Shown: in pieces, positions 6,997 through 15,330 of the stretch
Layout of the letters: every line of letters starts with the position of its first letter
Position numbering within the stretch: the stretch's first letter is position 1
Assembly (NCBI GenBank): GCA_913775525.1
Contig: CAJYLH010000017.1
Location: forward strand, 35,968-99,967
Length of the DNA: 64,000 nucleotides
Source: an uncultured Chryseobacterium sp.
GTDB lineage: Bacteria; Bacteroidota; Bacteroidia; Flavobacteriales; Weeksellaceae
Direction: 5' to 3'
Position numbers and translations under genes: made by a program
Notes under the pieces: generated by a model
Databases searched by the model: none
Told to the model about the DNA's origin: nothing
What the model saw: the letters and a program-made list of their open reading frames with translations, nothing else

Positions 6997-8481
6997 TTAT
7001 TTTCTTTTTTTAACTACTTTTTTCTTAGTAGTTTTTTTAGCTGGAGCTTTTTTAACCGGCTCATCTTCATAATCTTTCTTCTGCATTGTATTCCATTGAG
7101 CATCGTCTTCAATAGCTGTTACCACTACTTTTCTGTCTGCTTGTCTTTCAGCATCTGAAGCTGTTGCAGGTACAGTAGCTTTAGCTTTACCAACACCTAC
7201 AGATTTAAGAGCGTTAGGATCTACACCTCTAGCATCTAAAGCAGCAACTACAGAAGCAGCTCTTTGTCTAGATAATTTCAGGTTATACACCTCAGAACCT
7301 TTAGCATCCGTTCTACCTTCTAACAGATAGTGACCTCCATCTTTCTTGATGATTTCGGCAGCTTTATCCAATGCTGGTTTAGATTCAGGCTTGATAGTAG
7401 CTTTGTTGAAGTCGAAGTAAACGCTTCTGAAGTTTTCTTCAATTTCAGTAGCAGATACACTCTTAGGCTTAGGACATCCGTTGTATTCTGGAAGACCTGG
7501 AACAGTAGGACAAGCATCATCTTTATCTAAGATACCGTCACCGTCTGTATCTGGCCAAGGACAACCGTTGTTTTCTGCAGGACCTGCAACTGTAGGACAA
7601 GCATCATCTTTATCGATTACACCGTCACCGTCTGTATCTGGCCAAGGACAACCGTTGTTTTCAACTGGACCAGCTACATCTGGACATTGATCGTCTTTAT
7701 CTGGAACTCCGTCACCGTCTGTATCAGGACATCCCTGGAATTCTGGTAATCCCGGAGTATCAGGACATAAGTCATCTTTATCTAAAATACCATCCTTATC
7801 TCTGTCTCTGTTTCCGAATCTGAATAATAGGGAAGCAGAAGCCTGCCAGAAGTTAGCAACGTTAGATTTGTCTCCAGGAGTGGAAACATAATCTCCCTGA
7901 ATACCTAAACCGAAGTTTTTCGTTACCCAGAAGTTAGCTCCTGCACCGGTAGAAACTGTAAAGAAGTTCGCTTTACCGTTTTCGTTACCATTGTCACCGT
8001 TAGGCACCATATAACCGTTAGCATCCATTCTAGGGAATGTAAGCGACGTGTAATCGTGTCTCAGGTAGTTAGCACCCACTCTTAAGTAAGGATCAAACCA
8101 AGATTCTTCGTTCCAAAGGATACCAGCTGCTTTAGCCTGTAAACCAAGACCTGTCATAAGGAAGAATTCTTTCCCCATATTGAATCTCTTGTTCTCAACG
8201 TTCCCTACGGAAGTCTGCCAGTCTACTACGAAACCTTTAGCAACGTTTCTTGCTACGGTAAGTTTAGATAGCGGAGGTGTAATAGAGAAGTTGTTCACGT
8301 TGAACATTGTCTTCGTAAGATTGTTAGCAGAGAACGTATTACTGAAGTTGTTTCTCTGCGCCATATGGTTTTCCGCATGAGCACCAACCCCGATCAACCA
8401 CGGATTGTTGGTAGTCTGTGCGAATACAGTAGAGGCCACAGTAAGCGCCAATGCTGAAATTCCTAATTTTAGATTTTTCAT
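6997..8481 (-). CDS. OmpA family outer-membrane protein with thrombospondin type-3 repeats
   Basis: 494 residues. A signal peptide (cut near AQ, residue 22) is followed by an N-terminal barrel of about 200 residues, then four calcium-binding TSP type-3 repeats (DKDGILDKDD, DTDGDGVPDKDD, DTDGDGVIDKDD, DTDGDGILDKDD) at about 230-335. An OmpA peptidoglycan-binding domain follows at about 345-465, with the diaminopimelate-contacting Asp and Arg in GRTDAKGSEVYNLKLSRQRA. The tail is very lysine-rich (KKAPAKKTTKKKVVKKRK). It links the outer membrane to the cell wall and is likely a very abundant surface protein. It has its own promoter and terminator. The lysine tail beyond the OmpA domain is unusual in general but seen in this group. 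Confidence 0.93.
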   Translation of the reverse strand: MKNLKLGISALALTVASTVFAQTTNNPWLIGVGAHAENHMAQRNNFSNTFSANNLTKTMFNVNNFSITPPLSKLTVARNVAKGFVVDWQTSVGNVENKRFNMGKEFFLMTGLGLQAKAAGILWNEESWFDPYLRVGANYLRHDYTSLTFPRMDANGYMVPNGDNGNENGKANFFTVSTGAGANFWVTKNFGLGIQGDYVSTPGDKSNVANFWQASASLLFRFGNRDRDKDGILDKDDLCPDTPGLPEFQGCPDTDGDGVPDKDDQCPDVAGPVENNGCPWPDTDGDGVIDKDDACPTVAGPAENNGCPWPDTDGDGILDKDDACPTVPGLPEYNGCPKPKSVSATEIEENFRSVYFDFNKATIKPESKPALDKAAEIIKKDGGHYLLEGRTDAKGSEVYNLKLSRQRAASVVAALDARGVDPNALKSVGVGKAKATVPATASDAERQADRKVVVTAIEDDAQWNTMQKKDYEDEPVKKAPAKKTTKKKVVKKRK

Positions 8482-8510
8482 AGAATTAAATGATTAAATA
8501 ATTGATAATG

Positions 8511-8542
8511 CAAAATAAATATAATTTTTCTTTATACACAAA
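8511..8542 (-). promoter_or_regulatory. Promoter of the OmpA-family gene
   Basis: On the minus strand: TTTG, 20-nt spacer, then TTATTTTG (one mismatch to TAnnTTTG) followed by C. The predicted start of transcription lies about 25 nt before the ATG. Confidence 0.6.
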
Positions 8543-8558
8543 GTTTTTCAGCTGAATT

Positions 8559-9017
8559 TTAACTTTTCTTTAATACTCTGTCGAGGTTCCGTTTATTTTC
8601 TCTATCTTTTATGCTTTCCCTTTTATCATAGAGTTTTTTACCCCTTCCTAGTGCAATTAACACCTTCGCTTTTCCCCTGTCATTGATGTATAACTTAAGG
8701 GGTATTATGGTGTTCCCGGCATCCTTCAGTTTCTTTTCAAGCTTCTGTAATTCTTTTTTGTGCAACAGCAATTTCCGTTCCCTTTTTGTTTTGTGGTTGT
8801 AAAAAGTGCCTAATTTATATTCATCTATCATCATGTTGATGATATACAATTCCCCGTCTATAAACTGACAGAAGGATTCTGTAATCGATGCTTTGGAAGA
8901 CCGTAAAGATTTTATTTCCGTACCGGTTAAAACCATCCCTGCTTCCATCTCCTCAAGAATTTCATACTCGAAACGGGCTCTTCTGTTGACTATACTGACT
9001 GTCTTTTCAATCTTCAT
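8559..9017 (-). CDS. smpB: SsrA-binding protein SmpB
   Basis: 152 residues, normal family length. It carries the signature block NRRARFEYEILEEMEAGMVL, then TGTEIKSLRSSKASITESF, and a basic C-terminal tail (KRESIKDRENKRNLDRVLKK) that enters the decoding centre. SmpB binds tmRNA and delivers it to stalled ribosomes for trans-translation. The tmRNA gene itself is not in this window. The gene is divergent from the ABC-F gene; no clear promoter of its own could be assigned. Confidence 0.95.
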   Translation of the reverse strand: MKIEKTVSIVNRRARFEYEILEEMEAGMVLTGTEIKSLRSSKASITESFCQFIDGELYIINMMIDEYKLGTFYNHKTKRERKLLLHKKELQKLEKKLKDAGNTIIPLKLYINDRGKAKVLIALGRGKKLYDKRESIKDRENKRNLDRVLKKS

Positions 9018-9111
9018 GATCCTAAAAATTTCTTTAATGAAATATATGAAAAATACGGCTTATTTAAAAACTTGACTATTACATTATTACGATTTACCCA
9101 AATTCTTTTCG

Positions 9112-9119
9112 TATTTTTG
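9112..9119 (+). promoter_or_regulatory. -7 promoter element of the ABC-F gene
   Basis: TATTTTTG followed by C, a full match to TAnnTTTG, 20 nt before the ATG. No TTTG is seen at the -33 distance. Confidence 0.5.
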
Positions 9120-9139
9120 CGCCAAATTTACAAAACTAT

Positions 9140-10762
9140 ATGTTAACAGTATCTAACTTATCTTTACAATTCGGGAAAAGAGTTCTCTTTGATGAAGTAA
9201 ACATTATGTTTACCAAAGGAAACTGCTACGGGATTATCGGAGCAAATGGTGCAGGAAAATCTACATTCCTTAAAATATTAACAGGGAAGCAGGATCCGAC
9301 GACAGGGCATGTATCGCTGGAGCCGGGAAAAAGAATGTCGGTACTGGAGCAGGATCACTTTGCTTATGACCAATACAACGTTCTTGAAGCGGTTCTGAGA
9401 GGAAATAAGAAGTTATTTGAGATAAAAGAAGAAATGGACGCTTTATACGCCAAAGAAGATTTCTCTGATGAGGACGGGATCAAGGCTGGCGAATTAGGGG
9501 TTATTTATGATGAAATGGGTGGATGGACTGCTGAATCTGATGCACAGACCATGCTTTCCAATGTAGGAATTAAAGATGATATGCACTGGCAGATGATGAG
9601 CGAACTGGAGAATAAGGACAAAGTAAAGGTCCTTCTGGCCCAGGCGCTTTTCGGTAATCCGGATGTACTGATCCTGGATGAGCCTACCAACGACCTTGAC
9701 ATCGAAACCATTTCATGGCTGGAAGACTTCCTTGCGGATTATGAGAATACGGTGATCGTAGTATCCCACGACCGTCACTTCCTGGATACCGTATGTACCC
9801 ATATCGGTGACCTTGATTATGCAAAACTGAACCTGTATACCGGTAACTACTCTTTCTGGTACCAGGCTTCCCAGCTGGCCACCAAACAAAGGGCACAGGC
9901 CAATAAAAAAGCGGAAGAAAAGAAAAAAGAACTTCAGGATTTCATTGCGCGATTCAGTTCCAACGTAGCGAAAGCCAAACAGGCTACCGCAAGAAAGAAA
10001 ATGATCGACAAGCTGAATATTGACGATATCAAACCTACTTCCAGAAGGTACCCTGCCATTATCTTTGAAATGGAAAGAGAAGCGGGAGATCAGATTCTGG
10101 ATGTCAAAGGTCTTCAGAAAACAAAAGATGGAGAACTGTTGTTCTCGAACATCGATTTAAACCTTAAAAAAGGGGATAAAGTTGCGGTACTGTCCAAGAA
10201 TTCACTGGCAATTACGGAATTTTTCGAAATTCTTGCTGGAAACGTTGCAGCAGACAAAGGAAATGTTGCCTGGGGTGTTACCACGACTCAGTCACATATG
10301 CCTCTAGACAACACCCATTTCTTCCAGGAAGATTTAAGCCTGGTAGACTGGCTGAGACAGTTTACGAAAAATGATGAAGAACGTCATGAAGAATTTATGA
10401 GGGGATTCCTGGGAAGAATGCTTTTCTCAGGGGATGAAGCGTTAAAATCATGTAAAGTTCTTTCAGGGGGTGAAAAAATGAGATGTATGTTCAGCAGGAT
10501 GATGCTTCAGAAAGCCAATGTCCTGTTGCTGGATGAACCTACCAACCACCTGGACCTTGAAAGTATCACGACCCTGAACAACTCATTGTCCAACTTCAAA
10601 GGAAACCTTTTACTGGCCTCCCATGACCACGAAATGTTATCCACAGTGTGTAACAGGATCATTGAACTGACACCTAAAGGAATCATCGACAGGGAAATGA
10701 CCTACGATGAATACCTTGCTGATAAAAAAGTAAAAGAACTGAAGGAAAAGATGTATTCTTAA
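9140..10762 (+). CDS. ABC-F family ATPase (YbiT-like) with a degenerate second Walker A
   Basis: 540 residues, two ABC domains and no membrane segment, as in the ABC-F translation factors. Domain 1 is intact: Walker A GANGAGKS at 34-41 and Walker B VLILDEPTNDLD around 176-186. The lysine-rich linker (KKAEEKKKELQDFIARFSSN) follows at about 250-275. In domain 2 the signature LSGGEKMRC and Walker B LLLDEPTNHLD are intact, but the Walker A position reads SKNSLAIT (352-359) and lacks the GKS/T. From memory, related YbiT-like proteins of Bacteroidota share this, so it looks like a clade trait. ABC-F proteins act on the ribosome E site; some give antibiotic protection, which cannot be judged here. 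Confidence 0.9.
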   Translation: MLTVSNLSLQFGKRVLFDEVNIMFTKGNCYGIIGANGAGKSTFLKILTGKQDPTTGHVSLEPGKRMSVLEQDHFAYDQYNVLEAVLRGNKKLFEIKEEMDALYAKEDFSDEDGIKAGELGVIYDEMGGWTAESDAQTMLSNVGIKDDMHWQMMSELENKDKVKVLLAQALFGNPDVLILDEPTNDLDIETISWLEDFLADYENTVIVVSHDRHFLDTVCTHIGDLDYAKLNLYTGNYSFWYQASQLATKQRAQANKKAEEKKKELQDFIARFSSNVAKAKQATARKKMIDKLNIDDIKPTSRRYPAIIFEMEREAGDQILDVKGLQKTKDGELLFSNIDLNLKKGDKVAVLSKNSLAITEFFEILAGNVAADKGNVAWGVTTTQSHMPLDNTHFFQEDLSLVDWLRQFTKNDEERHEEFMRGFLGRMLFSGDEALKSCKVLSGGEKMRCMFSRMMLQKANVLLLDEPTNHLDLESITTLNNSLSNFKGNLLLASHDHEMLSTVCNRIIELTPKGIIDREMTYDEYLADKKVKELKEKMYS

Positions 10763-10785
10763 TCCTGAATTCTTGAAATGTACAG

Positions 10786-10814
10786 AACCTCAAAAATATT
10801 TTTGAGGTTTTTTT
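10786..10814 (+). terminator. Rho-independent terminator of the ABC-F gene
   Basis: The palindrome AACCTCAAAAAT/ATTTTTGAGGTT, 12 bp per arm, is followed by TTTTT. It lies 23 bp after the stop. Confidence 0.85.
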
Positions 10815-10872
10815 ATGTCTTATGTCGTGATCTTATGTATTTCTTTTGTTTATCTTAGAATAAAATTAAAGT

Positions 10873-12249
10873 ATGAAAAACATATTGCTGCTGATCATCT
10901 TTACTGTGTTTTCCGGGGGTGTACATGCCCAGGAAAATGATGTCCGTTACCAGCCAAAACCCTATGTTGAAATCAGGCATCCCGAATGGTCTAAGAACGC
11001 AACGATTTATGAAGTCAATATCAGGCAATATACCCGGGAAGGGACTTTCAAAGCTTTTGAAAAACATCTTCCGCGGCTGAAGAAAATGGGTATCGATATT
11101 ATCTGGCTGATGCCCATCCACCCGATCGGAGAGCTTAACCGGAAAGGTACTCTGGGCAGCTACTATTCTGTAAAGGATTTTAAAGGTATCAATCCTGATT
11201 TCGGTACTTTAAAGGATTTTAAAAACCTGGTCCGCAAAATACACAGTATGGGAATGTACGTGATCATCGACTGGGTGGGGAATCATTCCGCATGGGACAA
11301 TCCCCTGACCAAAGAGCATCCGAACTGGTATACAAAGACCCGGGAGGGAAATTTCCAGCCCACGCCATGGTATGACTGGGATGATGTGATTGATTTTGAT
11401 TACAATAACCCTGCTTTCAGGAAATATATGACTGAGGCCCTCAAATACTGGGTTTCTGAAACGGATATAGACGGCTACCGGTGTGATGTTGCAGGATTTA
11501 TCCCTGTTGATTTCTGGGACAATGCCAGAACAGAACTGGATCAGTTAAAACCTGTCTTCATGCTTGCCGAATGGGAATCGAGGGATCTGTATAAAAAATC
11601 TTTTGACATGACGTATTCATGGACGCTCTGGGACAAAATGAAACAGGCCACCATTGAAAAGAAAGGCGCTCCGGCACTGTTTGAATATATGGCCCATGAT
11701 GTCAACAGTTTCCCTTACGATTCGTACCGGATGACCTTTACCGATAATCATGATAAAAATTCATGGGAAGGAAATCAGTTTTCTAATTTCGGAGACGGGC
11801 TTGAAGCCGCCATGGTCTTTTGCAGCACTGTCAATGGAATGCCATTGGTGTACAGCGGTCAGGAAGCCGGTCTGGACAGGAGCCTTGCTTTTTTTGAAAA
11901 GGATCCGATTGTCTGGAAAGATCATAAATTTGCCGGTATTTATGAAACTTTATTCAAACTCAAACATACCAATCAGGCACTGTGGAACGGCCATTGGGGC
12001 GGCGAAATGGAACGGGTTCATAATGACAACATGAATCATGTGCTCACCTTTTACAGAGAAAAAAACGGAGATGCAGTAATGACCGTCATCAATTTTTCCG
12101 GTCAGGATGCAAAGGTGAATCTGGATACAAAATATTTTAAAAATACTTACAAAGAACTGTTTTCCGGTACGCCCTACATCATATCAGGAAACGAAACTTC
12201 TATGAAACTTAAACCGTGGGAATACAGGGTTCTGGTTAAGACAAAATAA
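10873..12249 (+). CDS. Secreted alpha-amylase family glycoside hydrolase (GH13)
   Basis: 458 residues with a signal peptide (MKNILLLIIFTVFSGGVHAQ). The (beta/alpha)8 landmarks are present: IDWVGNHSAWD, GYRCDVAGF with nucleophile D205, MLAEWE with acid/base E233, and FTDNHDKNSW with the H293-D294 transition-state pair. The C-terminal ~80 residues form the usual beta domain. It cleaves alpha-1,4-glucan-type bonds in the periplasm or outside the cell; the precise specificity is not clear. It stands alone, without SusC/SusD partners nearby, so it is not part of a classical polysaccharide utilisation locus in this window. Confidence 0.9.
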   Translation: MKNILLLIIFTVFSGGVHAQENDVRYQPKPYVEIRHPEWSKNATIYEVNIRQYTREGTFKAFEKHLPRLKKMGIDIIWLMPIHPIGELNRKGTLGSYYSVKDFKGINPDFGTLKDFKNLVRKIHSMGMYVIIDWVGNHSAWDNPLTKEHPNWYTKTREGNFQPTPWYDWDDVIDFDYNNPAFRKYMTEALKYWVSETDIDGYRCDVAGFIPVDFWDNARTELDQLKPVFMLAEWESRDLYKKSFDMTYSWTLWDKMKQATIEKKGAPALFEYMAHDVNSFPYDSYRMTFTDNHDKNSWEGNQFSNFGDGLEAAMVFCSTVNGMPLVYSGQEAGLDRSLAFFEKDPIVWKDHKFAGIYETLFKLKHTNQALWNGHWGGEMERVHNDNMNHVLTFYREKNGDAVMTVINFSGQDAKVNLDTKYFKNTYKELFSGTPYIISGNETSMKLKPWEYRVLVKTK

Positions 12250-12484
12250 TTAAAGAGACTGCTAAGCTGATGTATATAATGTTATCCTGACTGAAATCGT
12301 TTCGTTATAGCCCAATCCATTCACATTAAAACAGTTAACGATCTGAGCATTTAAGCATTTACAATATCAGCCAAAGAAAAGCAATTACTGTATGTTCTTA
12401 ACCTGATTGTTAAAAAGCACCAGACAGGCTAACATAGCCTTCTGAAACAAATGAAAGCAAAAAAAATTTCCCTATTTTTGTGAA
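12250..12484. other. Intergenic region without visible gene
   Basis: 235 bp between the GH13 gene and recJ. I see no ORF, tRNA or strong hairpin; the only recognisable signal is the -7 element directly before recJ. Confidence 0.6.
12473..12480 (+). promoter_or_regulatory. -7 promoter element directly before recJ
   Basis: TATTTTTG matches TAnnTTTG fully and ends 4 nt before the ATG. Transcription would begin at or next to the start codon, so the mRNA is predicted to be leaderless. Confidence 0.5.
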
Positions 12485-14197
12485 ATGAGTCAAAAATGGA
12501 TTTACAAGCCTGAACCCGATGAGGAAATCGTGGATGGACTAAGTTCGTCACTTGGTTTTGGAACTTTTGAATCTAAACTTCTCGTACTCAGAGGAATTGA
12601 TAATTATCAAAAGGCCCGGGAGTTTTTCAAGCCGAACTTAACCGACATCCACAATCCATTCCTGATGGCAGATATGCAGAAGGCTGTTGAACGCATTGCT
12701 ACTGCCATCGAAAACGGAGAAAAAATACTGATTTACGGAGATTATGATGTGGACGGCACCACTGCCGTAGCCCTAGTATACCTTTACCTCAGCAAAATTG
12801 TCCAGAAAAAATACCTGGATTTTTATATTCCTGACCGGAATTCCGAAGGATATGGTATTTCAACAGAAGGCATCGATTTTGCCCGTGACAACGGATTTTC
12901 TCTGATCATTGCGCTTGACTGCGGCATCAAGGCGATTGATATGATTAATTATGCGAAGGAATCCGGAATTGATTTCATCATTTGCGACCATCACCTTCCG
13001 GGAGAGGAAATTCCCGATGCCGTTGCCGTTCTGGATCCTAAGCGGACAGACTGCCGGTATCCTTTCAAAGAGCTTTCCGGATGCGGAGTCGGTTTCAAGC
13101 TCTGCCAGGGACTGAATACCATTTACAGGATTCCGGAAGCTGAACTGTTTGAACTGACGGACCTCCTTGCTATTTCCATTGCCGCCGATATCGTATCCAT
13201 GACCGGTGAGAACCGTGTACTGGCTAAGATGGGCCTGAAAACACTCAGAAAAACCCGCAATCTCGGACTGAGGCTGCTGATTCCGGACGATAAGCTTTCT
13301 CATTTTGAGATTTCCAATATTGTTTTTGAAATCGCCCCAAAAATCAATGCTGCCGGGAGGATTTCCCACGGCAAGGCTGCTGTTGAACTGATGGTTTCCG
13401 ATAACCTGAAACACGCGCATCAGATCGTTAGCGACATTATGGACCTGAATGATGAGAGGCGTGAGCTGGATATGAATTCCACCCTGTCTGCGCTGAACCA
13501 GATCATTGAATCCCAACAGGAAAGCCGGCTGACCACCATTGTATACCACCCCGAATGGAACAAAGGTGTTATCGGCATCGTTGCTTCAAGGCTTATTGAA
13601 ACCTATTACCGCCCTACCCTTGTTTTTACGGACGGAAATAATGGCGAAATGGTGGCTTCAGCAAGATCTGTTGCCGACTTTGATGTGCACGAAGCGCTGG
13701 ACCTGTGTTCAGAATACTTCCTGAAATTCGGCGGACACCATGCTGCTGCAGGATTATCTATGGAAAAGGAGAAATTTGAGGCATTCAAGGAAAAGTTTGA
13801 ACGGATTGTATCAGAAAAGATCAAAGACCATCAGAAAGAACCTTCGATTACCATTGATTCGGAAATCCATATTGATGAGATCAACCGGGAGTTCATTAAT
13901 TTCCACAGGAAACTGGCTCCTTTCGGACCGCACAATATGAAGCCGATCCTGGCTTTGACCAGGCAAAAAGTTTCCGGGTATATCAAAACCATGGGGAAAG
14001 ACAACAATCACCTGAAGTTTTATATCAAGCAGGAATCTACGGGAAGGAATATTGAATGCGTAGGTTTCAAGCTCGGTCAGTTTGCCGACGATTTCAGGAC
14101 CAAGAGTTTCGACCTTGTCTTTACCCTGGAAGAAAACCACTGGAAAGGCAATGTGACCCATTACCTTAACATCAAGGATGTGAGGTTCAGGGATTAA
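12485..14197 (+). CDS. recJ: Single-stranded-DNA-specific exonuclease RecJ
   Basis: 570 residues, full length for RecJ. DHH-family motifs: YGDYDVDGTTAV with D86, D88 and D90, and CDHHLPGEEIPDAVAVLDP with D168-H169-H170 (metal binding). The DHHA1 motif GGHHAAAGLSM follows further on, and a C-terminal OB-like domain ends the protein. RecJ is a 5'-3' exonuclease in RecF-type recombination, base excision and mismatch repair. The -7 promoter element lies only 4 nt upstream of the ATG. It is followed by nadD after 107 bp. Confidence 0.95.
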   Translation: MSQKWIYKPEPDEEIVDGLSSSLGFGTFESKLLVLRGIDNYQKAREFFKPNLTDIHNPFLMADMQKAVERIATAIENGEKILIYGDYDVDGTTAVALVYLYLSKIVQKKYLDFYIPDRNSEGYGISTEGIDFARDNGFSLIIALDCGIKAIDMINYAKESGIDFIICDHHLPGEEIPDAVAVLDPKRTDCRYPFKELSGCGVGFKLCQGLNTIYRIPEAELFELTDLLAISIAADIVSMTGENRVLAKMGLKTLRKTRNLGLRLLIPDDKLSHFEISNIVFEIAPKINAAGRISHGKAAVELMVSDNLKHAHQIVSDIMDLNDERRELDMNSTLSALNQIIESQQESRLTTIVYHPEWNKGVIGIVASRLIETYYRPTLVFTDGNNGEMVASARSVADFDVHEALDLCSEYFLKFGGHHAAAGLSMEKEKFEAFKEKFERIVSEKIKDHQKEPSITIDSEIHIDEINREFINFHRKLAPFGPHNMKPILALTRQKVSGYIKTMGKDNNHLKFYIKQESTGRNIECVGFKLGQFADDFRTKSFDLVFTLEENHWKGNVTHYLNIKDVRFRD

Positions 14198-14259
14198 ATA
14201 GAAATCAATGACACCAATCCCGATTTGTGGATTATATTAAAATATTAATCTGTATTGAT

Positions 14260-14278
14260 TAAAACGATTAGCGTTTTA
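14260..14278 (+). terminator. Possible weak terminator after recJ
   Basis: A 7-bp stem TAAAACG/CGTTTTA with a 5-nt loop and little T-tail. It may separate recJ from nadD, but it is weak. Confidence 0.3.
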
Positions 14279-14304
14279 TCGGAATACAGCCTCCTATCAG
14301 ACCC

Positions 14305-14889
14305 ATGAAAAAAATCGGTTTATTTTTCGGATCCTTCAATCCTATCCATATCGGCCACCTTATTCTGGCCAATTATATCCTGGAAAATTCAGACATGGAT
14401 GAGCTGTGGTTTGTGGTAAGCCCGCAGAATCCTTTTAAAGATAAGAAGACCCTGCTCAGCGATCATAACAGGCTTGACATGGTTCAGCTTGCGGTTAAGA
14501 ACTATCCGAATATGCGGGCGTCCAATATCGAGTTTTCTTTACCAAAGCCCAGCTATACTGTAGATACACTGACCTACCTTCATGAAAAATATCCTGATCA
14601 CTCTTTCAGCCTGATTATGGGTGAAGATAACCTCAGCAGCCTGCATAAATGGAAGAATGCAGATCGCCTTGTGGAAAACCACCACATTATCGTTTATCCA
14701 AGACTATCGGAAGGACCTAAAACAGAGTCGGCATGCAGCAATCACAGTAATATTTCGCTGATTGAAGCCCCGGTGATCGAATTATCGGCCACGGAAATAC
14801 GGGCCATGATCCGGGAAGGAAAGAATGTAAGGCCGATGCTGCCGCCGGAAGTCTTCGAATATTTGGACGGAAGCAGTTTTTATAAGTAA
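14305..14889 (+). CDS. nadD: Nicotinate-nucleotide adenylyltransferase NadD
   Basis: 194 residues. The N-terminal nucleotidyltransferase motif GSFNPIHIGH (H15 and H18 of HxxH) and the C-terminal ELSATEIRAMIREG are diagnostic. It joins nicotinate mononucleotide and ATP to form deamido-NAD, a shared step of de novo synthesis and salvage. The salvage enzyme that makes its substrate, nicotinate phosphoribosyltransferase, is also in this window (58.85 kb), though far away. Confidence 0.95.
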   Translation: MKKIGLFFGSFNPIHIGHLILANYILENSDMDELWFVVSPQNPFKDKKTLLSDHNRLDMVQLAVKNYPNMRASNIEFSLPKPSYTVDTLTYLHEKYPDHSFSLIMGEDNLSSLHKWKNADRLVENHHIIVYPRLSEGPKTESACSNHSNISLIEAPVIELSATEIRAMIREGKNVRPMLPPEVFEYLDGSSFYK

Positions 14890-14953
14890 TTTTACACCAA
14901 AAGGGTTTAAGCGGAAAAATAGTTTCAGCTCCTCAAACTTTAATTCTGCCATT

Positions 14954-15292
14954 ATGAATTTCATCGAAAAATTTTTCTCAAAATATCCACAGGAAAAAGT
15001 GATCAAATGGTTTAAGCAGATTTGTCTTGCAGAAGCCGTTTCCTGGTTTTTCCTATTTACCGCAATGACCTGGATACGGATAGAACCCAATGGAGTATTA
15101 CCGATTATTTACATCAGTACAATCGGCAGCATTCATGGATTCTTCTTTTCACTTTATCTTCTGCTTTTACCCTCGATAAGAAAAATCTATCTCTGGGATG
15201 ATGAAGACAGTGTTTTCTCATTGATTGCAGCCTTCTTCCCTTTTGCAACGATCTGGATCGATAAAAGTCTGGCCCGCTTTGACAGAGAGTAA
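14954..15292 (+). CDS. DUF3817 domain-containing membrane protein
   Basis: 112 residues with three hydrophobic segments. The DUF3817 pattern is visible: an N-terminal amphipathic part (WFKQICLAEAVSWFFLF), the central IGSIHGFFFSLYLLLL helix with the conserved Gly-x-x-His-Gly, and AAFFPFATIWIDKSL at the end. The function is unknown. It follows nadD by 64 bp in the same direction and may be co-transcribed; a strong terminator follows. Confidence 0.85.
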   Translation: MNFIEKFFSKYPQEKVIKWFKQICLAEAVSWFFLFTAMTWIRIEPNGVLPIIYISTIGSIHGFFFSLYLLLLPSIRKIYLWDDEDSVFSLIAAFFPFATIWIDKSLARFDRE

Positions 15293-15294
15293 AT

Positions 15295-15319
15295 AAAAAG
15301 GACCGGAAAGGTCCTTTTT
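15295..15319. terminator. Bidirectional terminator between convergent genes
   Basis: AAAAAGGACC / GGTCCTTTTT, a perfect 10-bp stem with loop GGAAA and A/T tracts on both sides. It serves the DUF3817 gene and the convergent lipoprotein gene. Confidence 0.9.
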
Positions 15320-15330
15320 ATGTTAAATGA

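Noticed and set aside
8559-9139. tmRNA gene next to smpB
   Set aside because: No tmRNA-like sequence is present around smpB; the flanking gaps are too short.
12860-13549. 229-aa open frame on the minus strand
   Set aside because: Antisense shadow of recJ, which has all catalytic motifs.
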